Below, one piece after another: positions 42,419 through 52,346 of a stretch of 64,000 nucleotides of DNA. The notes below the pieces were generated by a model. That model did not search any database, was not told the DNA's origin, and saw only the letters and a list, made by a program, of their open reading frames with translations. Position 1 is the stretch's first letter; each line of letters opens with the position of its first letter. A program made the translations under genes and the position numbers. The stretch comes from Saitoella complicata NRRL Y-17804 (Eukaryota; Ascomycota; Saitoellomycetes; Saitoellales; Saitoellaceae): assembly GCF_001661265.1 (NCBI RefSeq), contig NW_017566994.1:248001-312000 (forward strand), given 5' to 3'.

Positions 42419-42781
42419 ATGGCATCACAGCTTCTTCCATTAGGTTCGTCACGTCTAGCAGATCGGGATACACGGGACACGGGCTAACTGTTGGGGGTGG
42501 TACAGAGTTGGTCGACAAGTGTGTCGGCTCGAAAATTTGGGTCGTTATGAAGGGTGATAAGGGTTCGTTTTTCCTCCTCGCCCCCCTCTTCCACTGTTGC
42601 TGATGTTTTTGGGTGAATAGAGTTCTGCGGGACTCTGTCAGGTTTCGACGATTTCGTGAATATGGTCCTCGAGGACGTGACAGAGTATGACTCCGCGCAG
42701 CAGATGAAGAAGCATGACCAGATTTTGTTGAATGGGAATCAGATTTGTATGTTGATTCCGGGAGGGGAGGGACCGCAGTGA
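42419..42781 (+). CDS. LSM5: U6 snRNA-associated Sm-like protein LSm5
   Basis: Three exons, 42419..42443, 42506..42562 and 42621..42781, with introns of 62 and 58 nt, both phase 1, give an 80-residue protein. The joins read MASQLLPL|ELVDKCVGSKIWVVMKGDK|EFCGTLSGFDDFVNMVLEDV. Sm motif 1 ends in VNMVLEDVTEYD and Sm motif 2 is ILLNGNQICMLIPGG. LSm5 is shared by the nuclear Lsm2-8 ring (U6 snRNA) and the cytoplasmic Lsm1-7 ring (mRNA decapping), so it is functionally tied to DCP1 in this window. Confidence 0.95.
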
Positions 42782-43379
42782 TGGGGGACGTACGATGAGT
42801 GAGATGGGAGAGTGGGGTGTATGATACGTGCTGCTCAAGGTGTGAAGCGAAGTATGGGAGTGACGGTACCGAAGAGGTATGATGATAATGATCTATCAGA
42901 AGACATGGACATTGGGGTAGGATGAAGGAGATTGCGACGGAAAAGCAATGATATCCAGAGGAGCGCATAGACCAGAGCAAAAAAGCATCGAAAACACGTA
43001 TACCACCACGCGTTGAATTCACAAAGATACGCCGGCCCATAGATCATCCAATTCAATTGCAGACACAGATTTGCAAATGTGAGCACAAATACTTTTGTAC
43101 CCACCGGTACGGTACCGTGCACGTTGAGCTTTGTTGTGATGTTGCCTCATTCGTCGATGTGATTGCAGGATGTACGCGGGCGCATACAACATTTGAACCA
43201 TCCAAACCTTCACTCCGTTGCTTCCGCTGCTGCTGGATCAGTCATTGTCACCTGCTTCTCACATCGCCGACACCGCTACCGCACACACTACAGACCCAGT
43301 TGTACCCACCCTCATTCAATCACCCGACTCCATCCACTTCATCTCCACCGCCCCCACGGACCGCAAGACACCCCCGTCC
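42782..43379. other. Intergenic, LSM5 to GRF gene
   Basis: About 600 bp. A minus-strand frame at 42835..43122 has hydrophobic runs but starts with GTG and lacks an early ATG, so I do not call it. The rest should be 3' UTR and promoter. Confidence 0.45.
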
Positions 43380-44483
43380 ATGACCCTAACAATGACCTCG
43401 AGATCCCCAACAAAAGGAAAAACTGCATTCGCCGCAGCAAAAGGCTCGTACTCACCCGAGAGCGGTTGGCTATGCAACTGCCCTCTCCCCGCAAACTACC
43501 TCCAAGTCGGTAAAGAAGGCGCAAACAAACGCCGCTTTTTCTACACGTGCCAGAAAGGGCGGGAGGAGCAGTGTGGGTTTTTTTTGTGGGCGGAGCCGGA
43601 TGCGAGGGTTAGGGAGCAGCAGCAGAGTCCGTTGGTTGTGAAACGAGGACAGGGGATAAGTACGGCTCGTGAGGTGCTTGAGGCTGGGGCGACGTCGCCG
43701 GTGAAGTTACGGGGTGATGGTCCGGCGAGAGGGACGGCGCCGGCGCTTACGGTTGATGATGAGGAGGATACTCTACCTTGGGGTCCATCTGACACAGAAG
43801 ACGTCGACGTACCACGAAGAAACCCATTGCAGATGCCGAAGCCTGGTACGGGTAGCAAGGTCGTCGCTGGCCTGCAGACTCCACGGAAAGAACGCAAGAC
43901 GCTGTCTTCCCTGTCACCTTCGAAACGAAAAGCACTAGAACGGCTGAGTGTGAGCGATACGAATACCACAGATGAGGACAGCGATTTGGATATGCCTAAA
44001 GTCAAGAACGAGGGTCTAGCTGGAGCCGCGGCTGCTACAACACCTAGCAGACGGATCGCTGATCATAATGGAGGAGCTCGAACACCGCCTGAATCAAAAC
44101 ACCACCGAACGCCCATGACATCACGGTTCCAAGCACTCCCTCCGCCACCAGCGACCCCACCCCTCTTCCTCTCCGCAACCCAGAAATCACATACGGATGA
44201 ACTCACCCAACTCCTCTCTCAACTTCGTACACGAGTACCAGACCTTGCTAGTTCGCTCACTGCAGCCGTAGAGCGACAACGGCGGTTAGCGGAGGGTGCG
44301 GTGCGGGGGCGTGATGCGGCGAGGAAGGCGTTGGGGGAGGAGAGAGAGAAGAGGGAGGGGGCGGAGAAGAGGGTTATGGACTTGGAGGCGAGGAATGCGA
44401 CGATGGAGGGGATGATTAGGGGGTATAAGGACGAGATTGGGGTGTTGAGGACGAGGATGGGTCCGAATACTAGGAGGGTTTGA
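43380..44483 (+). CDS. GRF zinc-finger protein
   Basis: A single-exon 367-residue protein. A GRF-type zinc finger lies at residues 30-70: WLCNCPLPANYLQVGKEGAN with Cys32, Cys34, Cys57 and Cys65, and the FFYTC and CGFFLW blocks. GRF fingers bind single-stranded DNA or RNA and occur in APE2, TOP3A, NEIL3 and many small fungal proteins. The middle is disordered with SP/TP sites and an acidic patch, and the last 70 residues (about 295-360) form a coiled coil. No catalytic domain is present, so this is a stand-alone GRF/coiled-coil protein, possibly a DNA-repair or transcription accessory factor (inference). The start is an ATG at 43380; the frame upstream begins with TTG. Confidence 0.82.
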   Translation: MTLTMTSRSPTKGKTAFAAAKGSYSPESGWLCNCPLPANYLQVGKEGANKRRFFYTCQKGREEQCGFFLWAEPDARVREQQQSPLVVKRGQGISTAREVLEAGATSPVKLRGDGPARGTAPALTVDDEEDTLPWGPSDTEDVDVPRRNPLQMPKPGTGSKVVAGLQTPRKERKTLSSLSPSKRKALERLSVSDTNTTDEDSDLDMPKVKNEGLAGAAAATTPSRRIADHNGGARTPPESKHHRTPMTSRFQALPPPPATPPLFLSATQKSHTDELTQLLSQLRTRVPDLASSLTAAVERQRRLAEGAVRGRDAARKALGEEREKREGAEKRVMDLEARNATMEGMIRGYKDEIGVLRTRMGPNTRRV

Positions 44484-44648
44484 TGGGGGTGTTGTGGTTG
44501 GGTCTGTCACTTCCATTTGGGGATTCGGCGAGGATTTTGGCGATGAGGATGGGCGTTTTTGGTGTTTTAGGAATTCGTTCATTCTAATCAGATTAATTTG
44601 GGTATCATATGGCGATCCGCTGCCAGTCGAGATCCGCCTTTCGTACGT

Positions 44649-45288
44649 CTAGAAACCACCCTTCAGTATTCTGTCTGCCAACTTCTCCTTTGCCATTCCC
44701 CATGCGTTCATCAATCCCTGCTCGGACAAGTCCACCTTGATCGCACCGCCGTCAGAAGTTGGTGCGCGCGTTACCCGTGACGCAATTGTCTGCGGATCCG
44801 TCTCGAGAATGATTCCATCGTCTACGATTTCGTCGACGGCGAGAGTTACCAGGTCGTAGTTCTCGAGGATTGTGCGTTTGTCGACTTGGTTTCTGTAGAG
44901 CACATTAGCCAGCCGAGCGAAGACCACACGTGCCCCTAGAGTAACGGTACCTCATGAGAATATCAAGAGACTCCTTCAACCCCATCAAAGCAGCCCATAG
45001 CATAACCTCATTCTCCTCATCCCCACCAACTAGATAAATAATCACATCCACAACCTGCTTGTACACCACCACCTTGTTATCAATCAAGATGATATCCGTA
45101 CCCTGCTTCTTCGTCTTCTCAAACAATGTCTTTTCGAACGATTTTTGGGATGCGGGGGTGGTGAATGCGGGGGAGGGGGTTGTTGTTGATGGGTGTGGTT
45201 GGTTGTAGTACTTGGCGAGGATGCGGGATCCGTCGGTGGAGGAGAGGAGGAGGACTGCGTGGGTTGAGTAGAGGGTGAGGTTGACCAT
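44649..45288 (-). CDS. RET3: Coatomer subunit zeta
   Basis: The small longin-fold subunit of COPI, which coats Golgi-to-ER vesicles. Two exons, 44951..45288 and 44649..44892, with a 58-nt intron, give 193 residues. The join reads KESLDILMR|NQVDKRTILENYDLVTLAVD. The N-terminus MVNLTLYSTHAVLLLSSTDG and GSRILAKYY is the zeta pattern, followed by FEKTLFEKTKKQGTDIILID. EIVDDGIILETDPQTIASRV is the diagnostic C-terminal motif. A Thr/Pro insert sits after AKYYN. The frame upstream of 45288 begins with GTG, so MVNLTL is the start. Confidence 0.94.
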
Positions 45289-45738
45289 TGCGAGTGCTGG
45301 GATTGAGTTGACGGTGGCCTTCGTGGTGGAGCCGGCTGTACACGCTGGAGGTGTCGGTGTGGCGGGTGGTGTGGCTCCAACCCTAATGAGCGGCACGCGT
45401 ATCGCGAACCTCGAAACCGCGAAATCTCAAGCACGACAAAGAAGAAGACGACCCGCCCTCTCGATACCATCTAGGCGACCGTTTCAATTGTTTATAACGT
45501 GTGGTAGAGGGTTCTAGGCTGCGAGCGCAATGTAAGTTTCTCCCTTTCTGGGCTCCCGCGGTTGCGCGACGACGGCTGCGGGTGTGGGGTGGAAGGTGTT
45601 GGGTGTAGATTGAGGTATGCTGACACGTTATTTGCAGTCTACAAGACAAGACTCGTATCTTCATTTGTTTGAATAGGCGACTGGAATTGTGTATGTGCGC
45701 ATAAGTCCCTGTTGAGTCAGTGTCCATCCCTTCGTTCA
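45289..45738. promoter_or_regulatory. Divergent promoter, RET3 and SET1
   Basis: 450 bp between the two starts. No RNA or gene is supported. An in-frame TTG at 45712 precedes the SET1 ATG but is not a usual fungal start. Confidence 0.4.
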
Positions 45739-48700
45739 ATGGCATCAAATGGCTACAACTACGGGCATCAACGGCCCCCATACGGTCGACCTGATCCGCG
45801 GGATCATCGAACACCAGGGTCACCAGTAGGTAGACGTGACGAGCGTCCGCAAAGTTCATCGAGTGGGAACGCGGGGTTTAACACGTTCTTTCCGCAGGCG
45901 CAAAGACCGCCGACTGCGACTGCGACTGCGACTGCGTCCGGGAGATCACCAAGCGTGGTGGCGAAACCACCCAGTGCAAGAACACCTCAGACTAGCAGTT
46001 CATCCTCGATAAGACCTCAGCAGCAGATGAATGGAGCACCAACAGCACCGAGGCAGCCGAGTTCGATGGCTGCGGCGAACGGTGTGCCTGCGAGACAGCC
46101 GCCGCCGCCTACAGCGCCTGCGCCGCAACATAACTTCGATAAGGTGATCGCGGAACGGGAGGAAAGTATCAAGGCTGCTTGGACGAAATTGGTTGGTCGG
46201 AATAACAAGAAGATCGCCTATGACCCAGAAACACTCCCTAAAGCCACGAAACCCGAGAAAGGCCGGAAGGCGGACTATGCGCGGACGCCTGTTATAGGAC
46301 CACCGAATGCGAAAGGAATGGTTGCGAAGGATCCGAGGTTGGAGGGGAAGAAAGGTAGGGAGGCGAGTAAAGGACGGAAGACGTGGAGGAGTGAGCTGAG
46401 GAGATGTGTATGGGCCTGGGACGCGAACTCGACAACGAAAGCCCCACCATGTCAGGTTGTTGTCTCGGGGCTGGACGAGTTAACCGTCGACACCACCATC
46501 GGACTCCTCTTCAAAACTTTCGGCGATATCCGCGATTGTCGAGTCGAAGTCGATCCCGCCACAGGCGCCTCCCTCGGTTTGTGTCGGGTCAAGTTTAAGG
46601 AAAAGAAGGCGAATGAAGGGTATGAGAGCGCGAGGAAGGCTGTGGATGCGGCGGTGAAGGAGGGAATTGTGGTTGATAAGAGGAGGGTTGGAGTTGAGTT
46701 TGATGGGGATGGGGGCAAGATTAAGAGGATGGCTGAGAAGATACTGGAAAAGAGGAGGGCGAAGATGGCGGCTGCGGCCCCTGCACCTGCCCCTGTACCG
46801 AAACCTCCAGTTAAGGTTGAGAAGGCATCTACGGTGGAGGAGAAGGCGATACCGAAGCCTGCTGCACTTGGAGTCGGGGCAAGGGATAGTTCACGTACGA
46901 TGGGAAGCTCGACGCGTGAGGCTTCGCCGTCGGGGAGGGAGAGTATGGCTGCGCCCCCGAAGCCGACTGTGAGTACACGTGATCGGGAGAGGGATAGGCG
47001 GGAGGACAGTCGACGGCCTGATGAGCGACGAGGGGAAGATGATCGGAGAAGGGATGAGCGGAGTATGTCTCGAGAGCCGTACCCTCGTGACCCTGGCTAT
47101 AATCGGAGGGGAAGCAGAGATGACCGTAGTGTGAGTCGGGATCCATATCCGCGAGACTCGAGGGATTCGAGGGATATGAGGAGGGATGGTTACAGAGACA
47201 GGAGACGAAGTCCGGCGAGGGGTGGGAGGAGTCGAAGTCGGAGTCGGAGTCGGAGTCGAGATCGCGATCGTCGTCGGGATCCGAGAGACTATAGGAGGAG
47301 AAGTCCCAGTTGGGATAGGGATAGGAGAAGACGGAGTCCTAGCTGGGATGGTCGGCGGCGGAGGAGTCCATCACGGGATCGGGATCGGGATAGGAGGAGC
47401 TCTCCGCCTAGACGAAGAGAAAGTCCACCTAGGCGGACTGCTCCTGTTCGAGTTCCTGCGCTTGAGGAGATGCGGAGACGGATTGATCGTCGTCCCTTCG
47501 TGTATATCCCTGATACTTCCTTGCCCCCTGGTAAGGTCCATCAAACTGACATGCGCATGATTCTCAATAAGGCGTCGTGTAAGTGGCGGGACGTCATGGT
47601 TGACAGGTACGGCTTTTACATCGTCTTTGATGGCTTACAGTGGGCGAAGGAATGTGTGCAGAAGCTCAACGGTGCGGTATGTGTCAAGTATACCATGAAG
47701 ATGGAGTTGTATGATCAGTATGGTGATCGAATCCGTGTTGAGGAACCGAAGCCGAAGCCGGTCGAAAAGGATCCGGTCAAGGAGGCGACGGAGGCGGTCT
47801 TGAAGGAGCTTGTGGGCCATTTGCAGAGGGATATTAAGAGTAGAGTTGTTGGGCCTGCGTTGCTTGAGACGCTCCGGATGAAGCAGGATGCGAAGGCGAA
47901 GGAGAGGAAAAATGCGCAGAATGGGACGCCAGCACCAAAGGCTTCGGGGGTGGAGAGGGTTAAGCAGGATGACCGCGGTTCGGAGAGTCCTAGTGTTGAT
48001 TTCAGCGTGCCGTCCTTGGGTGCGAAGCTACCGGCACTGCCGAGTTTCAGGAAGAAGGACGGCGCGAAAGCTTCGGCGGCGAAGAAGGGGAAACCGGTCT
48101 TGAGCGCGAAGAGGAGGCTGCAGAAGCATGAGGCGATGCCGATGCACCATGCGCTTAATCTTGATGACTCTGATGAGGATGATGACGCCACGCCGCGCAC
48201 GAAGCCTGCCTGGTCGAGCGAGAGTAGCGAGAGTGAGAGTGAGCGAGATGAGGAGGTGCCGGTGCAGGCGCCGCCGCCGAAACCGAAGAAGAAGGTGTTG
48301 ACGAAGAGGAAAGAGAAGGTCGATGTTGGGTTTTCCTCGGATGAGGATGAGGAGGAGGAGACCCCCAGGCCCGCGTCGCAGACCAAGGAGAAGGAGTCTT
48401 CAGCGACGAGTCGTGCGCCGAGCGTTGCGCCCGCGGAGAAGGACGAGGATGTTAAGATGGAGGATATCATTCCCGAGGCAGCGGTTGGTGTGTCGACTAA
48501 GCGCGGAAGGGATATTGCTTTCACCAGCAGTGAAGAGGAGGAGTCCGATGAAGAGGTGATATCTAAGGAACAAGAGGTTGAAGAGGCGCTTGCTTCAGTT
48601 CCGCTACCAGCCGATGAGGAAGCTTCGGACTTTGAAGCAGCACCAAAGGCGAAGCCGAAGGCAAAGAAAGCCAAGAAAGCTGCGCCGGCGAAGAAAGCCA

Positions 48701-49749
48701 TGAAGAAGGGTGGCAAGGTCGCTAAGCGTGCTCCTTCGCCTGCTTTGGACTTTGAGGCTGCTATGAGGAGTGAACCGGAGCCTGAGTCCGAACCCGAACC
48801 TGAACCCGCGCCGGAGAAGGAGGTCGAGAAGGAAGGGCTTCCGGCGCCCGATGAGCAGTATGCTGATGACAACGTCTTGCTTGATCTTGATGGTGTGCAG
48901 AGTATCGTCCGTGATGCCGAAGACTTCGACCTCCTTAAGGAGGCGCTTGCTGACGTTACACCGGCCGACATCGGGTCTGCACCCAAATGGGCATGGTACC
49001 AGAAGGAGATCAAGCGGATGAACCAAGACGGTGCCAAGGGTGTTCTACCAGCTCTGAAGGAAGAAGGGTATTCCAAGGAGAACCCAGCAGGCTGCGCCAG
49101 GTCCGAGCCCTTCAAGCGTATTCCTGACGCCGAGAAAGCACTGTACCTGCCCAACCGTAACCGTGCCATCGTTCACACTGGCGATGAAGATCATAGCGCA
49201 AAGACAACGTCGCAGAACAACTCGCGTTCCGCCCGTGCGAATAATCGTCGTGCTGGAATTGGTATGGCGTTTACTGGTGTTGGTGAAAGTGATGTCCTCC
49301 GTTTCAACCAGCTGAAGGGTCGAAAGAAGCTGCTCAAGTTTGCGAGATCGCCGATTCACGATTGGGGATTGTTTGCGATGGAGCGGATTGAGGCTAATGA
49401 CATGGTTATCGAATACGTTGGTGAAGTCATTCGACAAGCCGTTGCGGATGCCAGGGAGAAGAGATACGAACGCCAAGGTATCGGTAGTTCCTACCTTTTC
49501 CGAATCGACGAGGAGACGGTTGTCGACGCTACTAAAATTGGTGGCATTGCCCGTTTCATCAATCATGCTTGTGATCCCAGCTGTACGGCGAAGATCATCA
49601 CTGTCAATGGGCAGAAGAAGATCGTCATTTATGCACAAAGGAGAATCGAGGAGGGTGAGGAGTTGACGTATGATTATAAGTTTCCACGTGAAGAGGTCAA
49701 GATTTCTTGTTTCTGTGGGAGTGCGAACTGCAAGGGAACGCTCAATTAG
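45739..49749 (+). CDS. SET1: Histone H3-K4 methyltransferase Set1
   Basis: The catalytic subunit of COMPASS, which mono-, di- and trimethylates H3 lysine 4. A single exon encodes 1336 residues. In order: a disordered N-terminus with a GACTGC microsatellite coding an Ala-Thr run near 45911-45936; an RRM-like domain at about 238-325; an Arg/Ser-rich tract at about 440-570 with RS dipeptide repeats and RRRSPSWD units; the SET1-type RNA-binding-associated domain at about 583-665 (FVYIPDTSLPPGKVHQTDM); long acidic and basic disorder; N-SET at about 1055-1185; the SET domain at about 1195-1315 with RSPIHDWGLFAMERI and RFINHACDPSC; and post-SET CFCGSANCKGTLN. The catalytic NHxC motif and the post-SET cysteines are intact. 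The start is the first ATG (MASNGYNYG). Confidence 0.95.
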   Translation: MASNGYNYGHQRPPYGRPDPRDHRTPGSPVGRRDERPQSSSSGNAGFNTFFPQAQRPPTATATATASGRSPSVVAKPPSARTPQTSSSSSIRPQQQMNGAPTAPRQPSSMAAANGVPARQPPPPTAPAPQHNFDKVIAEREESIKAAWTKLVGRNNKKIAYDPETLPKATKPEKGRKADYARTPVIGPPNAKGMVAKDPRLEGKKGREASKGRKTWRSELRRCVWAWDANSTTKAPPCQVVVSGLDELTVDTTIGLLFKTFGDIRDCRVEVDPATGASLGLCRVKFKEKKANEGYESARKAVDAAVKEGIVVDKRRVGVEFDGDGGKIKRMAEKILEKRRAKMAAAAPAPAPVPKPPVKVEKASTVEEKAIPKPAALGVGARDSSRTMGSSTREASPSGRESMAAPPKPTVSTRDRERDRREDSRRPDERRGEDDRRRDERSMSREPYPRDPGYNRRGSRDDRSVSRDPYPRDSRDSRDMRRDGYRDRRRSPARGGRSRSRSRSRSRDRDRRRDPRDYRRRSPSWDRDRRRRSPSWDGRRRRSPSRDRDRDRRSSPPRRRESPPRRTAPVRVPALEEMRRRIDRRPFVYIPDTSLPPGKVHQTDMRMILNKASCKWRDVMVDRYGFYIVFDGLQWAKECVQKLNGAVCVKYTMKMELYDQYGDRIRVEEPKPKPVEKDPVKEATEAVLKELVGHLQRDIKSRVVGPALLETLRMKQDAKAKERKNAQNGTPAPKASGVERVKQDDRGSESPSVDFSVPSLGAKLPALPSFRKKDGAKASAAKKGKPVLSAKRRLQKHEAMPMHHALNLDDSDEDDDATPRTKPAWSSESSESESERDEEVPVQAPPPKPKKKVLTKRKEKVDVGFSSDEDEEEETPRPASQTKEKESSATSRAPSVAPAEKDEDVKMEDIIPEAAVGVSTKRGRDIAFTSSEEEESDEEVISKEQEVEEALASVPLPADEEASDFEAAPKAKPKAKKAKKAAPAKKAMKKGGKVAKRAPSPALDFEAAMRSEPEPESEPEPEPAPEKEVEKEGLPAPDEQYADDNVLLDLDGVQSIVRDAEDFDLLKEALADVTPADIGSAPKWAWYQKEIKRMNQDGAKGVLPALKEEGYSKENPAGCARSEPFKRIPDAEKALYLPNRNRAIVHTGDEDHSAKTTSQNNSRSARANNRRAGIGMAFTGVGESDVLRFNQLKGRKKLLKFARSPIHDWGLFAMERIEANDMVIEYVGEVIRQAVADAREKRYERQGIGSSYLFRIDEETVVDATKIGGIARFINHACDPSCTAKIITVNGQKKIVIYAQRRIEEGEELTYDYKFPREEVKISCFCGSANCKGTLN

Positions 49750-50015
49750 TGTTGGTGCAAGTCTTATGGCATTTGTAGCTGGTCATTTGGGAGTTTTCAT
49801 ATATCATATAAGGTGGGCTTTCTTTACTTGTCTGGGAGATCTAAGATGGATCTAGGAGTTTTGTTTCAGGGTCGTGAATTTTGTTATAGCATCTTAGATA
49901 TCCGCTATGTTTGAGTATGCTTAGTGGAACGAAAGCATGGTTAGCGTTACTTGAATTCTATTAATCACAGCACGTTATCGTATATGAAGTCCCTACACAT
50001 CTATCACTGAAACCA
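49750..50015. other. Convergent intergenic region
   Basis: 266 bp between the 3' ends of SET1 and the permease gene. Nothing else is seen. Confidence 0.5.
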
Positions 50016-51734
50016 TCACTCCTTCAACTCCTTCACCGCCGGCTCCTTCGAGAACTCCTTCGCCTTCTCCTCGTCCTCAACACCTTCCAGAATGATGGAC
50101 TGCTCCTGAGCCATCTCCTCCCACTGCATGTTCGGATCGATATTCTTCAACGGGATGAGCTTGCAAATCGTGATATACACGACGAAGGTAACGGCGGTAC
50201 TAACCAACCATCCCAACTTATTCAACTTGACCGCGCCTTGTGGAACGGTGACCCCGAATGTCCCGATGAACCCAGTGAATGGGAGAGACATTCCACAGAT
50301 GTAGGCGAACACGGCGTGGAGGTTAAAGCCCTTGTAGTACATATACTTGCTCCCTGGCTCGGAGGTGTAAAGTTGGGAGAGGTCGATGTTTCCTTTTCTC
50401 ACGATCCAGTAATCACCAATCATGATCGCCGCAGTCGGCCCCATGAAGATTCCGTAACCTCCCAAGAAGGCCAGGAAGCCATTTGCGGATGCGAGAATTT
50501 TCCAGGGGTTCAAAGCAAGGCCGACGATACAGCAGAAGAACATACCGCGGGGGATGTTGAAGTACCGGGGGAAGAGGGCGGTGACGTCGGAGCCGAAGGG
50601 CGTGAGGTTGGCTCCGACGAGGGCACCGAGGGTGAAGAGGCCCATTGCGAACGACAAGAGGAAGACAGCCAGGCGGGTTTTGCCGTCCCATGAGTTTGCG
50701 AGGATTGCGTCCAACAAATCCCACTGGTTCCAGATCGTCTTGCCCCAAGCGTGCTGGAGAGCGGATGTCCCGATGACACCAATGAGACCACCGAGTGTTG
50801 CGGGGATCGGGACGAAAAGGATGTGAGTCCACATCGTTGCGCGAGGCGAAGTCGCATAACGTGAGAAATCTGGCATGTTCGCGATGAAGGTTGACCAATT
50901 GCCCATGGAGGAGTTAACGGCCGACACGAAGATCCAAGCGAGGGCAGAGCCATGGGGACGGGTTGCGCCGGCGGAGGAGGAGACGTCGCCGAGTTTGCCC
51001 CCGGATTGGATTAGGCAGAAGATGAGGAGGCCGATCATGCTGAAGGGGAGGACCCAGGCTTTGAAGTTGTAGAGCCATTTGAGCTGGTAGGGGCGGAGGG
51101 AGCAGAATGGCAGGGTGATACACCAGAAGAGGAAGTAGCCGACGAAGCGCTGTATTGTTGTTCCCACGCCGGGAGAGAACTGGTTGGGGAGGTTTTGCCA
51201 GGAGTGGCCGACGATACAGGTTAGAGCCGTAGAGACGTATGCTCCTCCTTGGTAGAGGATCACTGCGACCCAGAGCATCGCGCACACCCCACGGGCAAGG
51301 ACAGGCCAGTAGTGTCCATACATCCCGAACGAACTCCTGGCAACAACAGGATACCCAATATGATACGTCGCCGCTGCCCTCGAATTAAAGGCCATCATCA
51401 ACCCCGAAATAACCGCCGAACACATCACCGCCAAAATACTCTGCCACCAACTCATGCCAAGCGCAACGACGGACGCACCAAGCGTCCACCCACCGAAACC
51501 CATTCCGAACCAGAAGATACAGAAGTTGTACCAGTGCCAGTTGATCATGTGGGGAGGAGACGGTTCGAGGTCTTCGTTTGTCCAGGAGTGGGAGGAGGGG
51601 GAGCCGGGGGTGCGGAGGTAGGTTAGGAAGGCTTGTTTGGAGGTGAAGGCATGGCGGAGGCGGGAGGACCAAGCTTTGATGGGCTGGGTTGTGAAGTGGG
51701 GTTTGGAGAATGTTGGGCGCTTGATTGTGACCAT
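50016..51734 (-). CDS. NCS1-family nucleobase permease (Fur-type)
   Basis: A single-exon 572-residue plasma-membrane transporter of the nucleobase:cation symporter-1 family, Fur/Dal4/Fui branch. About twelve hydrophobic segments are seen. Signatures are SWTNEDLEPSPPHMINWHWY before TM1, then SRAAATYHIGYPVVARSSFG, PYQLKWLYNFKAWVLPF, NMPDFSRYA and GPTAAIMIGDYWIVRKGNID. This family takes up uracil, allantoin, uridine or related compounds with protons. Which one this transports cannot be read from sequence with confidence. The cytoplasmic C-tail is rich in Lys and Glu, which could be ubiquitylation sites for endocytic turnover. The start at 51734 is an ATG followed by a charged N-tail. Confidence 0.9.
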   Translation of the reverse strand: MVTIKRPTFSKPHFTTQPIKAWSSRLRHAFTSKQAFLTYLRTPGSPSSHSWTNEDLEPSPPHMINWHWYNFCIFWFGMGFGGWTLGASVVALGMSWWQSILAVMCSAVISGLMMAFNSRAAATYHIGYPVVARSSFGMYGHYWPVLARGVCAMLWVAVILYQGGAYVSTALTCIVGHSWQNLPNQFSPGVGTTIQRFVGYFLFWCITLPFCSLRPYQLKWLYNFKAWVLPFSMIGLLIFCLIQSGGKLGDVSSSAGATRPHGSALAWIFVSAVNSSMGNWSTFIANMPDFSRYATSPRATMWTHILFVPIPATLGGLIGVIGTSALQHAWGKTIWNQWDLLDAILANSWDGKTRLAVFLLSFAMGLFTLGALVGANLTPFGSDVTALFPRYFNIPRGMFFCCIVGLALNPWKILASANGFLAFLGGYGIFMGPTAAIMIGDYWIVRKGNIDLSQLYTSEPGSKYMYYKGFNLHAVFAYICGMSLPFTGFIGTFGVTVPQGAVKLNKLGWLVSTAVTFVVYITICKLIPLKNIDPNMQWEEMAQEQSIILEGVEDEEKAKEFSKEPAVKELKE

Positions 51735-52346
51735 TGTACGTGTGCGGCCCAGGATTGGAGGTTGCTCATGGAGGGAGGCGGATCAGGTCTTCTTATGTGA
51801 TCTAGGATCGCATCGGCAACGAATGTTCGCCTATCGACGGGTCCCTCTAGAGGGTCTACGATACTCCGGAGTCTTCATGGTGCCCCATGGTGTAGTCCGT
51901 ATCGCAATCGCTTGTCGCCTTCCTTCGGTTACCTCAGTCCACCTGTCCCACCACTCATTTGCTCACAACGAAGTGGAGCCCCAATCCCATAGCCGACAAC
52001 CGCACGTTGAGATCATTGCCCACTTTCGCGAAGTTATATCAACGGCCGCGGGTACGGTGCGACATACATACATACCCGACCAGCCTGGCGCGCGAAGCAG
52101 CCGATGGGCGTGGGAAGATCAGGATGAAGCCAATTGCAACCTCGAGCTCCGGTAAGGATCAAAGTAATGTGCTCAGGCTTACTGTAGCGACAGGATCACC
52201 AAACAGGAACTTTAAGACCAAGATTGAAGGATATGGCTGGAAAAGAGACGCGTGCACGGCCCTGGGATTAAAGCACTCAACATACGCGGCAAAGGGTATA
52301 GTAAATTTGCTTTTTAGAATACAACAAATGCTCCCACCTCCTAAAT
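51735..52346. promoter_or_regulatory. Permease promoter and eIF2-gamma 3' UTR
   Basis: About 610 bp between two minus-strand genes. Open frames on the plus strand (for example 51959..52543) run into the antisense of the next gene and look like shadows. Confidence 0.45.

Noticed and set aside
42835-43122. Minus-strand frame with hydrophobic runs, looking like a small membrane protein
   Set aside because: It starts with GTG, has no early ATG, and overlaps the LSM5 3' region. The hydrophobicity comes from T-rich codons.
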